Assembly: GCF_900141805.1 (NCBI RefSeq)
Contig: NZ_FQYN01000001.1
Span: forward strand, 372,001 to 436,000
Source of the DNA: Hymenobacter daecheongensis DSM 21074
GTDB lineage: Bacteria; Bacteroidota; Bacteroidia; Cytophagales; Hymenobacteraceae
Direction: 5' to 3'
Length of the DNA stretch: 64,000 nt
The notes under the pieces: generated by a model
Seen by the model: only the letters and a program-made list of their open reading frames with translations
Told to the model about the DNA's origin: nothing
The model's database searches: none
Position numbers and translations under genes: made by a program
Shown: positions 42,633 to 53,235 of the stretch, one piece after another
Layout: each line of letters starts with the position of its first letter
Numbering within the stretch: the first letter of the stretch is position 1

Positions 42633-45365
42633 ATGATTCTTCGCTTTACCCTGCCCTTCCGCACTGCCTGGGGCCAGCGCTTAGTAGTGTGCGGCTCCGA
42701 GCCGTCGCTGGGCTCCTGGAACCTCGACCACGCCCTGAGCCTGAACTACCAGCCCGCCGCCGGCACCTGGAGCCAGGAAATCAGCCTGCCGGATGAGCAG
42801 CCGGGCACAGTGGAGTATAAATACGTGCTGCTGGATGAGCGCGACGGCGGCAAGCATTGGGAATGGGGACCGAATCGCAGTATCCACTACGACGGCCGCC
42901 AGTTCAGCCGCGTGGTGCTGGCCGACTACTGGCGGCCCGCCGCCCAGCCCGAAAACGAGCTGCACACCGCCGCCTTCACCAAAGCGCTGATGCGCCGCCC
43001 GGCCCCGGCCGCCAAAGCCGATAAGCCCGCCGCCCGCCTCGCCGAGAGCGTCGTGCGCTTCCAGCTGGCCGCCCCGCGCGTCGACTCCGACCACCAGCTC
43101 TGCGTGCTCGGCTCCGACCCCGCCCTGGGCGCCTGGGATGCTCGCAAGGCCGTCATCCTCTCCGATAAAGCCTACCCCACTTGGACCGCCGACGTGGCCC
43201 TGGAACACCCCGACCGGACCACCCAGTACAAATACGGTATCTGGGACCCGCAGGAGAAGAAAATCGTGCACCTCGAAACCGGCGACGACCGCCTGATTGC
43301 GCCTTCCGCGGAGCGCAAAACCCTGCGCGTGCTGGCCGATGAAACCTTCCGTTACCCCAACGGCCCCTGGCGCGGCGCGGGCGTGGCGTTGCCGGTGTTT
43401 GCCCTGCGCAGCCGCCGCGGCCTGGGCGTGGGCGAGTTCCCCGACCTGAAGCTGTTGGTAGACTGGGCCGTGAGCACGGGCCTCAAAATGGTGCAGATTC
43501 TGCCCATCAACGATACCACCGCCACGCATACCTGGGTCGATTCGTATCCCTACGCCGCCATTTCGGTGTTTGCCCTGCACCCGCAGTACCTGAATCTGGA
43601 TGCCATTGCGCCGCTGGCCGCTGCCGCCGACCAGCAGGAGCTGGACCGCCAGCGCGAGGCGCTGAACGCCCGCGACTTCGTGGACTACGAGCCGGTGATG
43701 GCCGCCAAGTGGGCGCTGCTCAAGAAGCTGTACCAACAGGAGAAAAAGCGGTTTCTGGCTGACCCTGCCTTCCATGCCTTCCGCGCGCAGCAGCAAAGCT
43801 GGCTGCTGCCCTACGCGGCTTTCTGCGCCCTGCGCGAGCGGTTCGGCACCGCCGACTTCTCGCAGTGGCCACAGGAGTTCCGGCAGCCCCACAACCTGGA
43901 GCAGTTTGTCGACGAAAACCAGCCCCACTTCGATGAGGTGGGCCTGCACTTCTTCACCCAGTTTCACCTCGATAAGCAGCTGCTGGAAGCGGTGGAATAC
44001 GCCCGCCAACACGGCGTGGTGCTGAAAGGCGACCTGCCCATCGGCATCTACCGCCACTCCGTGGACGCCTGGACCCAGCCCGAGCTTTACCACATGGACC
44101 AGCAGGCCGGCGCCCCACCAGACGACTTCTCCACCACCGGCCAGAACTGGCGCTTCCCGACCTACAACTGGGAGCGGATGGCCCAGGACGGCTACGCCTG
44201 GTGGAAGCAGCGCATGAGCCACCTGGCCCGCTACTTCGATGCCCTGCGCATCGACCACATTCTGGGCTTCTTCCGCATCTGGGAGATGCCGGCGCACTCG
44301 GTGGAGGGCCTGCTGGGGCACTTCTCGCCCGCCCTGCCGCTGTCGCGCCAGGAGGTGGAGCAGCGCCTGGGCTGGTTCGATTTCGGCCGCCTCTGCGAGC
44401 CGTATATCCGCTGGCACATGCTCCGGGATATCTTCAAGGAGCAGGCCGAAGGCGTGAAAAACGAGTTTTTGCAGGATGTGGGCTACGGCGCTTTCCTGCT
44501 GAAGGAAGGCTACCGCACCCAGCGCGAGATTGAGGCCGCCTTCGAGCAGAAAATAGCCGCCGAGCCCGGTGCTACGGAGCATTTTGTGTGGCTGCGCACG
44601 GGCTTGTATAAGCTCTGCAATGAGGTGCTGTTCGTGCAGACCGGCCCCGACGAGTTCCACCCGCGCATCACCGTCGATAAAAGCTATTCCTTCCGCGAGC
44701 TGCACGAGCCCGACCGCCACCGCATGGCGGATATCTACCACGACTTCTTCTACCGCCGCCACGAAGATTTCTGGCGCGCGCAGGGCCTGGTGAAACTGCC
44801 GCCCGTGCGCTACGCCACCGATATGCTTATCTGCGGCGAAGACCTGGGCATGGTGCCCGCCTCGGTGCCCGGCGTGATGAAGGCGCTGGGAATGCTGGGC
44901 CTCAACATCCAGCGCATGCCCGCCGACCCCAACGTAGAATTCGGTCACCCCGATGCGGCGCCCTACCTTTCGGTCGTCAGCCCCGGCTCGCACGATATGA
45001 GCACCGTGCGCGGCTGGTGGGAAGAAGACCCGGCCCGCACCCAGCGCTTTTTCGAGCACCTGCTGGGCCATTGGGGCGAAACCGCCCCCTACCACTGCGA
45101 GCCCTGGGTGGCCCGCGAAATAACGGTGCAACACCTGCACTCGCCCGCTATGTGGGCCATATTCCCGCTCCAGGACCTGCTGGCGATGGATGCCGATCTG
45201 CGCCGCGCCAACCCGCAGGACGAGCAGATCAACGTGCCCAGCAACCCGCAGCACTTCTGGAAGTATCGGCTGCATCTGCCGCTGGAAGAACTGGCTGGTG
45301 AGATGGACTTTAACGGCCAAGTGCGGCAATTGATAGCAGAAAGTGGACGTGACAGAAACCAATAA
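42633..45365 (+). CDS. malQ: 4-alpha-glucanotransferase with two CBM20 domains (DPE2-like)
   Basis: 910 residues, larger than E. coli MalQ (about 690). Two starch-binding CBM20 domains occupy about 1-100 (LRFTLPFRTAWGQRLVVCGS, GTVEYKYVLLDE) and 135-235 (LCVLGSDPALGAWDARKAV, TTQYKYGIWDP), then a GH77 barrel. Catalytic residues: nucleophile Asp in ALRIDHILGFFRIWEMP, acid/base Glu in CGEDLGMVPASV, and Asp in SPGSHDMSTVRGWW. As in plant DPE2 it contains an insert in the GH77 domain. It should transfer glucan chains in maltose and maltodextrin metabolism, in the cytoplasm. A lone TATCTTTCG at 42600 may be a promoter -7 element. Confidence 0.95.
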   Translation: MILRFTLPFRTAWGQRLVVCGSEPSLGSWNLDHALSLNYQPAAGTWSQEISLPDEQPGTVEYKYVLLDERDGGKHWEWGPNRSIHYDGRQFSRVVLADYWRPAAQPENELHTAAFTKALMRRPAPAAKADKPAARLAESVVRFQLAAPRVDSDHQLCVLGSDPALGAWDARKAVILSDKAYPTWTADVALEHPDRTTQYKYGIWDPQEKKIVHLETGDDRLIAPSAERKTLRVLADETFRYPNGPWRGAGVALPVFALRSRRGLGVGEFPDLKLLVDWAVSTGLKMVQILPINDTTATHTWVDSYPYAAISVFALHPQYLNLDAIAPLAAAADQQELDRQREALNARDFVDYEPVMAAKWALLKKLYQQEKKRFLADPAFHAFRAQQQSWLLPYAAFCALRERFGTADFSQWPQEFRQPHNLEQFVDENQPHFDEVGLHFFTQFHLDKQLLEAVEYARQHGVVLKGDLPIGIYRHSVDAWTQPELYHMDQQAGAPPDDFSTTGQNWRFPTYNWERMAQDGYAWWKQRMSHLARYFDALRIDHILGFFRIWEMPAHSVEGLLGHFSPALPLSRQEVEQRLGWFDFGRLCEPYIRWHMLRDIFKEQAEGVKNEFLQDVGYGAFLLKEGYRTQREIEAAFEQKIAAEPGATEHFVWLRTGLYKLCNEVLFVQTGPDEFHPRITVDKSYSFRELHEPDRHRMADIYHDFFYRRHEDFWRAQGLVKLPPVRYATDMLICGEDLGMVPASVPGVMKALGMLGLNIQRMPADPNVEFGHPDAAPYLSVVSPGSHDMSTVRGWWEEDPARTQRFFEHLLGHWGETAPYHCEPWVAREITVQHLHSPAMWAIFPLQDLLAMDADLRRANPQDEQINVPSNPQHFWKYRLHLPLEELAGEMDFNGQVRQLIAESGRDRNQ

Positions 45366-45390
45366 ATTAATTTAATACAATTAATAATTA

Positions 45391-45420
45391 AAAAAGCCCC
45401 AATTTAAATCGGGGCTTTTT
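45391..45420 (+). terminator. intrinsic terminator after malQ
   Basis: AAAAAGCCCC, a 10-nt loop and GGGGCTTTTT at 45391-45420, continuing into T-rich sequence. A perfect 10-bp stem with a T tract, 25 nt after the malQ stop. Confidence 0.93.
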
Positions 45421-45937
45421 TAATTTTATGAAATCCGACTGGCGGGTCAAAAAGGTATATACCGCATTATAGGTAGCTCACAGCCCCTTAAATGACGATT
45501 GCACTTATCTTGGACTGCGACCAGAATACTCAGTTTATCGAGAAAACACTGGTGCTCAGCGAAAACATGCCAAATAGAATTTAACTGTTTCGTAAATTTG
45601 TAGTTAGGTAAGCCACTGAGAAGTTTGGCTTACCGTTTTAATTCACTCTGATTGTTCAATTATTTCTCACAATATGAACACATGTCTGCACATACCTGTA
45701 GCGTCGCACGTTGGTAAGTAACACTTCTCGAGTTTGCTAATATCTTAAGAGTTACCGTTACCTGTGTAAGTAGATTGAGCAGCCTGATTTCTAAGAATTT
45801 GCATCGCCAGCCTCCGTTGCGTTTCGCTTACTAACGCAATAGATTAATAGGTCGAGTGATGTACTGCTTCAATAGAACAAAAAAAGAGTGTGGACGCAAC
45901 CCATCTGTAGAAAGACATACTACTCAAAAGTCACCTA
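45421..45937. other. AT-rich intergenic leader region before the T9SS cargo gene
   Basis: About 520 nt, clearly lower in GC than the neighbours, with no gene recognised. It contains TAAATTTG at 45593-45600, which fits the -7 promoter element of Bacteroidota although no good -33 box precedes it, and a perfect hairpin at 45607-45634 immediately after. That would leave a leader of over 300 nt. An unrecognised small RNA or regulatory leader is possible. Confidence 0.45.
45607..45634. other. perfect 9-bp hairpin near a possible transcription start
   Basis: GGTAAGCCA (45607-45615), a 10-nt loop and TGGCTTACC (45626-45634), followed by GTTTTA. It lies 7 nt after the TAAATTTG element, so it could be the first structure of the leader RNA. 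Confidence 0.55.
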
Positions 45938-48900
45938 ATGAAAAAAACATTACACTTCTGGACATCTCTGTTGGGACTCCTCTTGGTGCAAATGAGCAAT
46001 AGCTCATCCGTACAGGCTGAAGGCTCTCAAAACCTGACCCCCGGCACCAACACTAATGCCTTTACTGCCGCTACGAATGACCGGTGCGGCTACCTGGTGC
46101 ACAACTCCGACGCCACTTCCGGCGGGGTAGATATCTCCTACGGCTTTCTAAAGCCATACAACTGGGTAAGTCCGGCCGGGGCGCGCTTCAGCCCCGATTA
46201 CCGTCTTTTCATCCGCCTAAAGGCGGGCGAAAAGCTGTCGTATGGTGTGCAAAGAGCCAATGACCCAAACTTCACCACCAGCAACTACAAGGATCTGATT
46301 CTGACGCTGCGCTACGGAAACGGCACGCCGGAAGGCACGATTGTCAAGCAGAACACGCTTGCGCGCAATACCACCACTACCTACCTGCTGAACACCAACC
46401 AGCCCGGCGTTATCGATGACTACGCCCAGGCCGCCGCCGGGCCCCTGCCGGCTACCGGCGGGTACGATCCTTTGGTGTACACCAACAACACCGGCGCTGA
46501 TCAGGACTTCTTCATTGAGTTTACCCAGCTCGGCGAGTACACAGACACCGGCACCCAGCCGGGCTTCAACGACCTGCGCACGGCCGCTGCAAACTTTGCT
46601 AACTCGCAGAGCAACACTGGCAACCGGATTTTCAGCACCTACAACCTGTGGGACTTTACGGTAACTGGTACCGACAACCAGATTAAAACCGGCCGCCTGT
46701 TCAGCCGGGCCTGGGCCTTTTCCTCATTGGCAGCGGCCAACCTGCTATCCAGCAAATTCACGCTCTACCCGCTGGTAGATAGCCGGGTTACTACCAACAG
46801 CTATTACGTAAAAGCCATTGAGCTGGCGGGCCTGCGCCCCTACGCTTTTTTCTTCGTTACCAACGAGTTTGGCTCTACGGCCTCCGCTGGCACCACCGTG
46901 GCAGCCCGGCGCAAAAGCCAGATCGGTCTCAATGCCTACGCACAATACCCCAGCTTCGTCAACGACCCGGACCCGAGTATCTGGCCCAGCGCTACCGTCC
47001 CCACGGTTTCTATTACGCCGCAGCCCTACTGCCGTAGCGGCAACACGGAAGTGGCCTTTACCACTTCGTCTTCCGAAACCGGCCGCTTCGATATCACCAT
47101 CACTTATGGCGGCAATACTCGTACGCTGAACACCGACGTAACCGGTGGCTCATCGGCAACTATTATCTGGGACGGACTGGTCAATGGAGTACGGGTGCCC
47201 GCCGGGCAGCCAATCAGCTACAGCTTTACCAACCGCGGCGCGCCCGTCAACTTCCCGCTGTACGATGCGGAAAACAACGAGAGCGGTTTTGTAGTCCGTA
47301 ACATCCGGCCTTCGGCCGCTGGTGCCGACGCGCTGTACTGGGACGACACCAACATTGCCGCTCTAAATACCAGCAGCCTGAACGGCACTATTAGCCCTGC
47401 CCACACATGGACTGGCAACGGTGGCGACGCCGCAACGGTAAACACGTGGACTTACGGCTTTGTGAGCGCCGCCAACAACCTCACTTACACCACTATTTAC
47501 GTCTGCGACAACGATGGTGACGGGGTAACCGACGACATCGACATCGACGATGACAACGACGGTATTACGGACGCCGTAGAGTCGCTGTCGGGTACGACCA
47601 GCGTAGACCCCAGCGCCTTTGCCGACGCCTCTTCGCCCGTTCGTTACCTTGACGTGGACTACGTACACCCGGTTTTTGGGGCTTTCAGAGACCTGAACAA
47701 CAACGGCGTCAACGACATCTTCGACGCCGATGGCGACGGCATACCAAACCAGTTCGACCTGGATTCGGATAACGATGGCCTGACCGACTCCTTTGAAGCC
47801 GGCCTGACTGCGCTTACTTGGGTTGGCACAGGTGGTGCCGCCGCCACTACCAACGGGTATTCGGCCGCGCTGGGGCGTTTTACCAATACGACTGGCACTA
47901 TAGCCAACGCAGTAGGGGCTAACGGACTGCCGAATGCTGTTGAAAATCGGGGCACTATCGTGGGCAATGGCAGCACGGGCGGCAACGATACGAATACCGT
48001 ACGCTACACGCTGATCGACAGCGACGCCGATTCGTTCACGGCTAGTGGCCAGACGGTATCAAACTACAACTTCCTGGATATCGATTCGGATAACGATGGC
48101 ATCACCGATGAGATAGAGGCGCTGACCACTGCCATCTATACTACCCGTAAAGCTCAAAGCAACTTCAACACGGATACCGACAGAGACGGTATCCGGGACG
48201 CTTACGACGGCAACGTGACCGGTGGCAACTCCGTTACCACGCGCGCCGATACAGACGGAGATGGTACGCCAGATATGTTCGATACCGACTCCGATAACGA
48301 CAACGCCGGGAAGTCGGGTTTGGCAGTCTATCTGCAGACGTCCGACTGGACCGAAGGCTTTGACACAGGGGGCGACGGCAAAGCTGGTGACGAGATTTTG
48401 GCTTTGGCCCGCGCCTTTAGCACCAATAACCCTGGCAAAACCAATTACTACGTCATCACGACCATCGGTAACGGATACGGTGGAACGACGCTGTCGGCCT
48501 TCCTGAAGGATGACAACAACAACGGTATTCCTAACTTCCTGGAGCCGACCAGTATCTACTACCACGACGATAACTTTAATGGCCTAGTTGACATATATGA
48601 CCCAGTCTATGGCGGCTCTTCGTCGGCGGCTCCCCGGGCATCTGGCGGCCCTGATGCCAGCTTCCGCACCAATACTTCCCAAGTGCCCCTGCCCGTTGAG
48701 CTAACGGCCTTCGAGGCCAAAGCAGCCGGCAACGACGCGCAACTGACCTGGACCACCGCTTCGGAGAAAAACAACGACCACTTCACCGTGGAGCGCTCCA
48801 TTGCCAAGGGTGAGTTTGAGGCCATTGGCACGGTGCGCGGCCACGGCAGCACCACGCAGGCGCACAGCTACCGCTTCACCGATGCCGGCATCGGCAAGCG

Positions 48901-49243
48901 CCACGCGGGTCTAGTATACTATCGCCTGCAGCAGGTAGACACCGACGGCACCACCAGCGGCAGCCCCGTACGCGTGCTCAGCTTTGCCGCCGCTCAGCCA
49001 GCGGCCGCGCTGGAGCTGTACCCAAACCCGGCTACGGAAACTACGACCCTTGATCTGCAGGCACTGGCCGCTGGTACGTATCAGGTGACAGTAGCGGATA
49101 TGACCGGCCGCACGCTCAGCTCAGCCAGCTATGCCGGCGGCACGAAGCACGCGCTGGACATGCGCCAGCTGCGGGCTGGCACGTATCTCCTCATCGTGCG
49201 GGGTCAGAACGTGAAGCTCACCAAGACACTGGTGAAAAAGTAA
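45938..49243 (+). CDS. large secreted T9SS cargo with calcium-type repeats and type A sorting domain
   Basis: 1101 residues. A signal peptide ([17 protein letters not shown] region) is followed by about 480 residues without a recognised family and then a run of thrombospondin type 3-like acidic repeats (about 525-890): [85 protein letters not shown] fibronectin-like module follows ([40 protein letters not shown]), then a C-terminal sorting domain ([16 protein letters not shown] ... [20 protein letters not shown]). It is exported by Sec, then by the type IX system to the surface or medium. Likely an adhesin or matrix protein binding calcium. Confidence 0.92.
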   Translation: MKKTLHFWTSLLGLLLVQMSNSSSVQAEGSQNLTPGTNTNAFTAATNDRCGYLVHNSDATSGGVDISYGFLKPYNWVSPAGARFSPDYRLFIRLKAGEKLSYGVQRANDPNFTTSNYKDLILTLRYGNGTPEGTIVKQNTLARNTTTTYLLNTNQPGVIDDYAQAAAGPLPATGGYDPLVYTNNTGADQDFFIEFTQLGEYTDTGTQPGFNDLRTAAANFANSQSNTGNRIFSTYNLWDFTVTGTDNQIKTGRLFSRAWAFSSLAAANLLSSKFTLYPLVDSRVTTNSYYVKAIELAGLRPYAFFFVTNEFGSTASAGTTVAARRKSQIGLNAYAQYPSFVNDPDPSIWPSATVPTVSITPQPYCRSGNTEVAFTTSSSETGRFDITITYGGNTRTLNTDVTGGSSATIIWDGLVNGVRVPAGQPISYSFTNRGAPVNFPLYDAENNESGFVVRNIRPSAAGADALYWDDTNIAALNTSSLNGTISPAHTWTGNGGDAATVNTWTYGFVSAANNLTYTTIYVCDNDGDGVTDDIDIDDDNDGITDAVESLSGTTSVDPSAFADASSPVRYLDVDYVHPVFGAFRDLNNNGVNDIFDADGDGIPNQFDLDSDNDGLTDSFEAGLTALTWVGTGGAAATTNGYSAALGRFTNTTGTIANAVGANGLPNAVENRGTIVGNGSTGGNDTNTVRYTLIDSDADSFTASGQTVSNYNFLDIDSDNDGITDEIEALTTAIYTTRKAQSNFNTDTDRDGIRDAYDGNVTGGNSVTTRADTDGDGTPDMFDTDSDNDNAGKSGLAVYLQTSDWTEGFDTGGDGKAGDEILALARAFSTNNPGKTNYYVITTIGNGYGGTTLSAFLKDDNNNGIPNFLEPTSIYYHDDNFNGLVDIYDPVYGGSSSAAPRASGGPDASFRTNTSQVPLPVELTAFEAKAAGNDAQLTWTTASEKNNDHFTVERSIAKGEFEAIGTVRGHGSTTQAHSYRFTDAGIGKRHAGLVYYRLQQVDTDGTTSGSPVRVLSFAAAQPAAALELYPNPATETTTLDLQALAAGTYQVTVADMTGRTLSSASYAGGTKHALDMRQLRAGTYLLIVRGQNVKLTKTLVKK

Positions 49244-49261
49244 GCCTTTGCTCTTTCTCTC

Positions 49262-49297
49262 AAAAAGCCTCGCCGGAGTACGGCGAGGCTTTTTTTG
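49262..49297 (+). terminator. intrinsic terminator after the T9SS cargo gene
   Basis: AAAAAGCCTCGCCG (49262-49275), a 5-nt loop, then CGGCGAGGCTTTTTTT. A strong stem and T tract 18 nt after the stop. Confidence 0.95.
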
Positions 49298-49398
49298 TTT
49301 TAACCCTCGCGCATCAAAAGCAACTTCCGGCGGCGCTGCAGCCAACCACCGAGCCACATTGGCGTTACTGAAACATCATTTTCTCCCCATATTCTATC

Positions 49399-50364
49399 AT
49401 GCCCAGAAAAACCCTGCCCCGCCACCGCCCGCCCGCCCAGCCCCCCACCGACTACGACGTGATAATAGTGGGGGCGGGCAGCGCGGGACTGAGCGCGGCG
49501 CTGCTGCTGGGGCGCTGCCTGCGCCGGGTGCTGGTGTGCGGCAGCGGCGCCCCGCGCAACGTTACGTCGCCGGCTGTGCACGCCTTCTTCACCCGCGACG
49601 GCGTGAAGCCGGCCGACCTGCTCCGGCTGGGCCGCGAGCAGCTACTGCCCTACACCACCGTGGAGTTCCGGACGGCCTGCGTCAGCGCTATTCTGCCCAT
49701 TGCCAATGGTTTCGAGCTGACGGCCGAAGGCGAAACCGGCCGCACATTCACCGCCACCACCCGCAAAGTCATTTTGGCTACGGGCGTGGAAGATGAGCTG
49801 GCGCCGCTGCCCGGCATGCGTGAAATGTGGGGTCGGGGCGTGCTGCATTGCCCCTACTGCCACGGCTGGGAGGTGCGCGATGCGCCGCTGGCCGTGTACG
49901 GCAAGGGCCGCATCGTGACGGGGCTGGCCCTGCTCATCAGCCGCTGGTCGCGGGATGTGGTGGTGTGTACTGATGGGCCGGGCAACCTGACGGCCAACGC
50001 CCGGCGGCGGCTGCGGCACCAGAAAATCCGGGTGTATGAGGAGCCCATCAGCCACCTGCAGGGCACCAGCGGCGGCGAGCTGCGCCACATTGTGTTTGCC
50101 AACGGCGAAAAGCTGGCCAGGCAGGCCGTGTTCATTCATCCGGCGCAACACCAGCGCAGCGGGCTGGCGCAGCAAATTGGTTGCCGCTTCAACAGCAAAG
50201 GAGCCGTGTGGGTCGATAAAAGCGGACAGACCAGCATAGCGGGCCTCTACGCCGCCGGCGATGCTACGCCCGGTGCCCAGAAAGCCCTGATTGCCGCCGC
50301 CGAAGGCACGCTGGCCGCCATGGCCATCAACGAAACCCTGACCCGCGAGGAGTGCCCGCGGTAG
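49399..50364 (+). CDS. NAD(P)/FAD-dependent oxidoreductase, thioredoxin-reductase-like
   Basis: 321 residues. FAD-binding Rossmann motif DYDVIIVGAGSAGLSAALLL, RNVTSPAVHAFFTRDGV, VILATGVEDELAPLPGM, the dithiol motif HCPYCHGWEV and the C-terminal FAD contact IAGLYAAGDATPGAQKALIA. Proteins with CPYCHGWE are thioredoxin-reductase-like flavoproteins whose electron partner is often unknown. The second NAD(P)-binding glycine motif is weak here (LAVYGKGRIVTGLALLISRW), so nucleotide specificity is unclear. It stands alone between a terminator and a palindromic array. Confidence 0.92.
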   Translation: MPRKTLPRHRPPAQPPTDYDVIIVGAGSAGLSAALLLGRCLRRVLVCGSGAPRNVTSPAVHAFFTRDGVKPADLLRLGREQLLPYTTVEFRTACVSAILPIANGFELTAEGETGRTFTATTRKVILATGVEDELAPLPGMREMWGRGVLHCPYCHGWEVRDAPLAVYGKGRIVTGLALLISRWSRDVVVCTDGPGNLTANARRRLRHQKIRVYEEPISHLQGTSGGELRHIVFANGEKLARQAVFIHPAQHQRSGLAQQIGCRFNSKGAVWVDKSGQTSIAGLYAAGDATPGAQKALIAAAEGTLAAMAINETLTREECPR

Positions 50365-50379
50365 AGAGAGAAGAAGGAA

Positions 50380-50469
50380 GGTTGAGTGTTGAGTGGTAAA
50401 TGTTGAATTGAGAATCGGAGGCTGTTTAAAAATCCAGAATTCAACATTCACCACTCAACATTCACAATT
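50380..50469. repeat. inverted heptamer array after the flavoprotein gene
   Basis: Left arm of 7-nt units (GGTTGAG, TGTTGAG, TGGTAAA, TGTTGAA, TTGAGAA) from 50380, right arm its near reverse complement (AATTCAACATTCACCACTCA and on, 50438-50466). About 30 nt of loop. Same architecture as 30526-30610. Confidence 0.9.
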
Positions 50470-50604
50470 TCAGTACTTCTGCACTTTCTGTTCGGCTTCC
50501 GCGTTGGGCCATGCAACGCCCGGCGGGGGCTCCGGCATCTGGTAGGAGCTAGAGTGTCAGGACGCTAATCAATTTTGCCAAATCTGTATTGAACGGGCAG
50601 TCTT

Positions 50605-50637
50605 TTGGTTAGCTTGCTTGCCGGTCATTGCCTTTCG
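50605..50637 (+). promoter_or_regulatory. possible promoter of the DUF5686 gene
   Basis: TTGG at 50605-50608, a 20-nt spacer, then TGCCTTTCG (50629-50637), one base off the TAnCTTTCG type -7 element. It lies in the 360-nt gap after the flavoprotein gene, of which the first third is the heptamer palindrome; the rest shows nothing else. Confidence 0.35.
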
Positions 50638-50724
50638 TAGTATTATGGGATGATTTCAGCTTGCCACCGGCTGCCTGATTCCTGGTTCTTCAAATCATTA
50701 CCCCCGTATCGGATTAACGCCTGC

Positions 50725-53235
50725 ATGAGAACTGTTTGCCCGCCGCTTCTGCTTTTGCTCCTGCTGCTGGTTGGCGTTTCGCCGGGGCAGGCGCAGCGCC
50801 TCACCTTTGTGGGCCGCGTGACGGAGGCCGCCAATGGCAAGCCCGTTCCGTTTGCCTCGCTGTTCGTGCCGGGCTCGTCCATTGGCATCACCGCCGATGC
50901 CGAGGGCCGCTACGAGCTGAGCGTGCCGCAGCCCATCGATACGCTGGTGGCCTCGGCGCTGGGCTTCGGAGTGCAGAAAAAAGCGGTGGGCCGGCAGCCG
51001 CGCCAAACGGTGAACTTCGCGCTGGGAACCGGGGCCGTGTCATTGGGCGAAGTGGTGGTGCGCCCCCGCGAAAACCCGGCCTACGTGATTTTGCGGCGGG
51101 TGCAGGCCCACAAGCCCCAAAACGATAAGCGCAGCCTGGACGGCTTCGAGTTCGACAGCTACAACCGCGTTCAGACCAGCCTCACCAACCTGCCCGACCG
51201 CCTGGCCCAGCGCCGCGTGATAAAGGACATGCTGGCCCTGGCCGATACGCTCGGGCAGCCCCACGATGCCGCCAACCCGGCCAGCCTGCCCGTTTTTGCC
51301 TCCGAAATCCTGTCGCGCTTCTATATGCACAACCGGCCCTTGCGCAAGCGCGAGGAAATCCGCAAAACGCAGATGCGGGGGCTGGGGCCGCGCGAGGGCT
51401 CGGTACTGTCGCAGATTCTGGGCTCCTCGTTTCAGGACTACGACTTTTACCTTAACTGGCAGAATATTCTGGGCAAAGACTTCATTTCGCCCATCGCCGA
51501 TGGCTGGCGGCTGGCCTATGAGTATGAGCTGCAGGACTCGGTCCGCATTGGTCAGGACTGGTGCTACCAGCTGGGCGTGGTGCCGCGCCGCGCCCAGGAC
51601 CTGGCCTTCGTGGGCACCATCTGGATTACGGCCGAAACCTACGCCCTGCGCCGCGTTGATCTGAAGATAAGCCCGCAGGCCAACCTCAACTTTGTCAGCC
51701 AGCTCACTGTGTTTCAGGAGCTGACCCCGCCCGCCGACGGCCCCGGCCTGCCGGTGCGCACCAAGGTGGCCATCGGCGTGAAGCCAGCCGACAAGCAGGC
51801 CGGCATCCTGGTCCGCTTCACTACCCTGAACTCCGGCTTCGAGCGCCGCCCCCGGGATCTGGCCTTCTATGACCGGCCGATGGAGACGGCTGCCAACGCC
51901 TACGAGGTGCCCAAAGGCTTTTTTGAGCAGCACCGCCCCGACTCGCTCAGCACGGCCGAGCAGCACAGCTTCGTGATGCTCGACTCGGTGAAGGAGCTGC
52001 CCAGCGTGCGCTCCTTGCTGGATGTGGCCGACATCTTGGTTAATGGCTACAAGCGCGTGGGTAAGCTGGATGTGGGGCCGCTGCTGGCCATCTACGGCTT
52101 CAACAACGTGGAGGGCCACCGCCTGCGCATGGGCTTCCGCACCACGCCGGAGATGAGCCGCAACTGGTTTACAAGGGCCTACTTAGCCTACGGCTTCCGC
52201 GACGAGCAATTCAAATACGGGCTGCGCATCAACCGCATCGTGGAGCGCCGGCACTGGACGGTGGCCAGCGTGGAATACCGCCACGACCTGGACCAGGTGG
52301 CGCTGCTCGACAACGAGTTTGGGCAGGAAAACCCGCTGTTTGATGCCGCCGCCCGCCTGGGCAACGTGCGCCAGGGCCGCCCGCTGATGCGCGACCTGTC
52401 CCTGGCCTCGCTGCAGACCGATGTGTTCCGGGGCTTCACCCAGAAGATTACGGTGCGCCGCCAGAGCTTCAGCCCGCTCTACCGCTTTGCCTACTACAAC
52501 ACCGAGCGGCGCGAGCCCGGCGCGCCTACCGCCGCCGACTTCACCCTGGCCGAGGTGATTCTGGAGTCGCGCTACGCCCGCGATGAGGTGCTGGTAGAAA
52601 ACGGAAATCGCCGCATGGCCATGGGGCTGATGCGGTGGCCGGTCTTCACGTTCCGCTACATCATGGGGGTCAACCAGGTGCTGGGCAGCGACTTCAAGTA
52701 TCAGAAATTCAACTTTGTAGTTACGCAAAGCGTGCAGCTGGGCCAGCTGGGCCGCGCCGACTACCGCATCGACGCGGGCTACATTCCGAGCACAGTGCCC
52801 TACCCGATTCTCAAAACCCACCTCGGCAACCAGTCTCCGTTCTACAACGGGGCCGCGTTCAACCTGATGCGCTTCTTCGAGTTTGTGAGCGACCGGTACG
52901 TGGCCGTGCGGGTAGAAGACCATTTTGAGGGCCTGTTTCTGAACTCGGTGCCGCTGCTCAAAAAGCTGAACTGGCGGCTGCTGGCCACCGGCAACGTGCT
53001 CTACGGCGGAGTAAGTGCCGCCAACCGCCACCTCACCCCGCCCCTCGACCCGCACGACGGCCGGCCGCTGCCCACGTTCCAGTCGCTGGGCCGCCTGCCC
53101 TACGCGGAGGTGGGATACGGAGTGGAAAACATATTCAAGGTGGCCCGCGTGGATTTTCTGCACCGCCTCACCTACCGCGACGCGCCCGACGCCCGCAACT
53201 TCGGCGTGAAGCTCAGCCTGCAGTTCAAGCTGTAG
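50725..53235 (+). CDS. DUF5686 outer membrane protein with carboxypeptidase-like regulatory domain
   Basis: 836 residues from the ATG at 50725. Signal peptide (VCPPLLLLLLLLVGVSPGQA), then a CarboxypepD_reg-like beta-sandwich (LTFVGRVTEAANGKPVPFAS, GITADAEGRYELSV) at about 25-110. The DUF5686 body follows (NPAYVILRRVQAHKPQNDKR, FEFDSYNRVQTSLTNLPDRL, NWQNILGKDFISPIADGW) and ends in a predicted outer membrane barrel (LRMGFRTTPEMSRNWFTRAY, VDFLHRLTYRDAPDARNFGV, LSLQFKL). Common in Bacteroidota, no known function. A TTG/ATG extension to 50650 adds 25 residues and was not chosen. The stop codon lies at the left edge of a palindromic repeat. Confidence 0.9.
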   Translation: MRTVCPPLLLLLLLLVGVSPGQAQRLTFVGRVTEAANGKPVPFASLFVPGSSIGITADAEGRYELSVPQPIDTLVASALGFGVQKKAVGRQPRQTVNFALGTGAVSLGEVVVRPRENPAYVILRRVQAHKPQNDKRSLDGFEFDSYNRVQTSLTNLPDRLAQRRVIKDMLALADTLGQPHDAANPASLPVFASEILSRFYMHNRPLRKREEIRKTQMRGLGPREGSVLSQILGSSFQDYDFYLNWQNILGKDFISPIADGWRLAYEYELQDSVRIGQDWCYQLGVVPRRAQDLAFVGTIWITAETYALRRVDLKISPQANLNFVSQLTVFQELTPPADGPGLPVRTKVAIGVKPADKQAGILVRFTTLNSGFERRPRDLAFYDRPMETAANAYEVPKGFFEQHRPDSLSTAEQHSFVMLDSVKELPSVRSLLDVADILVNGYKRVGKLDVGPLLAIYGFNNVEGHRLRMGFRTTPEMSRNWFTRAYLAYGFRDEQFKYGLRINRIVERRHWTVASVEYRHDLDQVALLDNEFGQENPLFDAAARLGNVRQGRPLMRDLSLASLQTDVFRGFTQKITVRRQSFSPLYRFAYYNTERREPGAPTAADFTLAEVILESRYARDEVLVENGNRRMAMGLMRWPVFTFRYIMGVNQVLGSDFKYQKFNFVVTQSVQLGQLGRADYRIDAGYIPSTVPYPILKTHLGNQSPFYNGAAFNLMRFFEFVSDRYVAVRVEDHFEGLFLNSVPLLKKLNWRLLATGNVLYGGVSAANRHLTPPLDPHDGRPLPTFQSLGRLPYAEVGYGVENIFKVARVDFLHRLTYRDAPDARNFGVKLSLQFKL

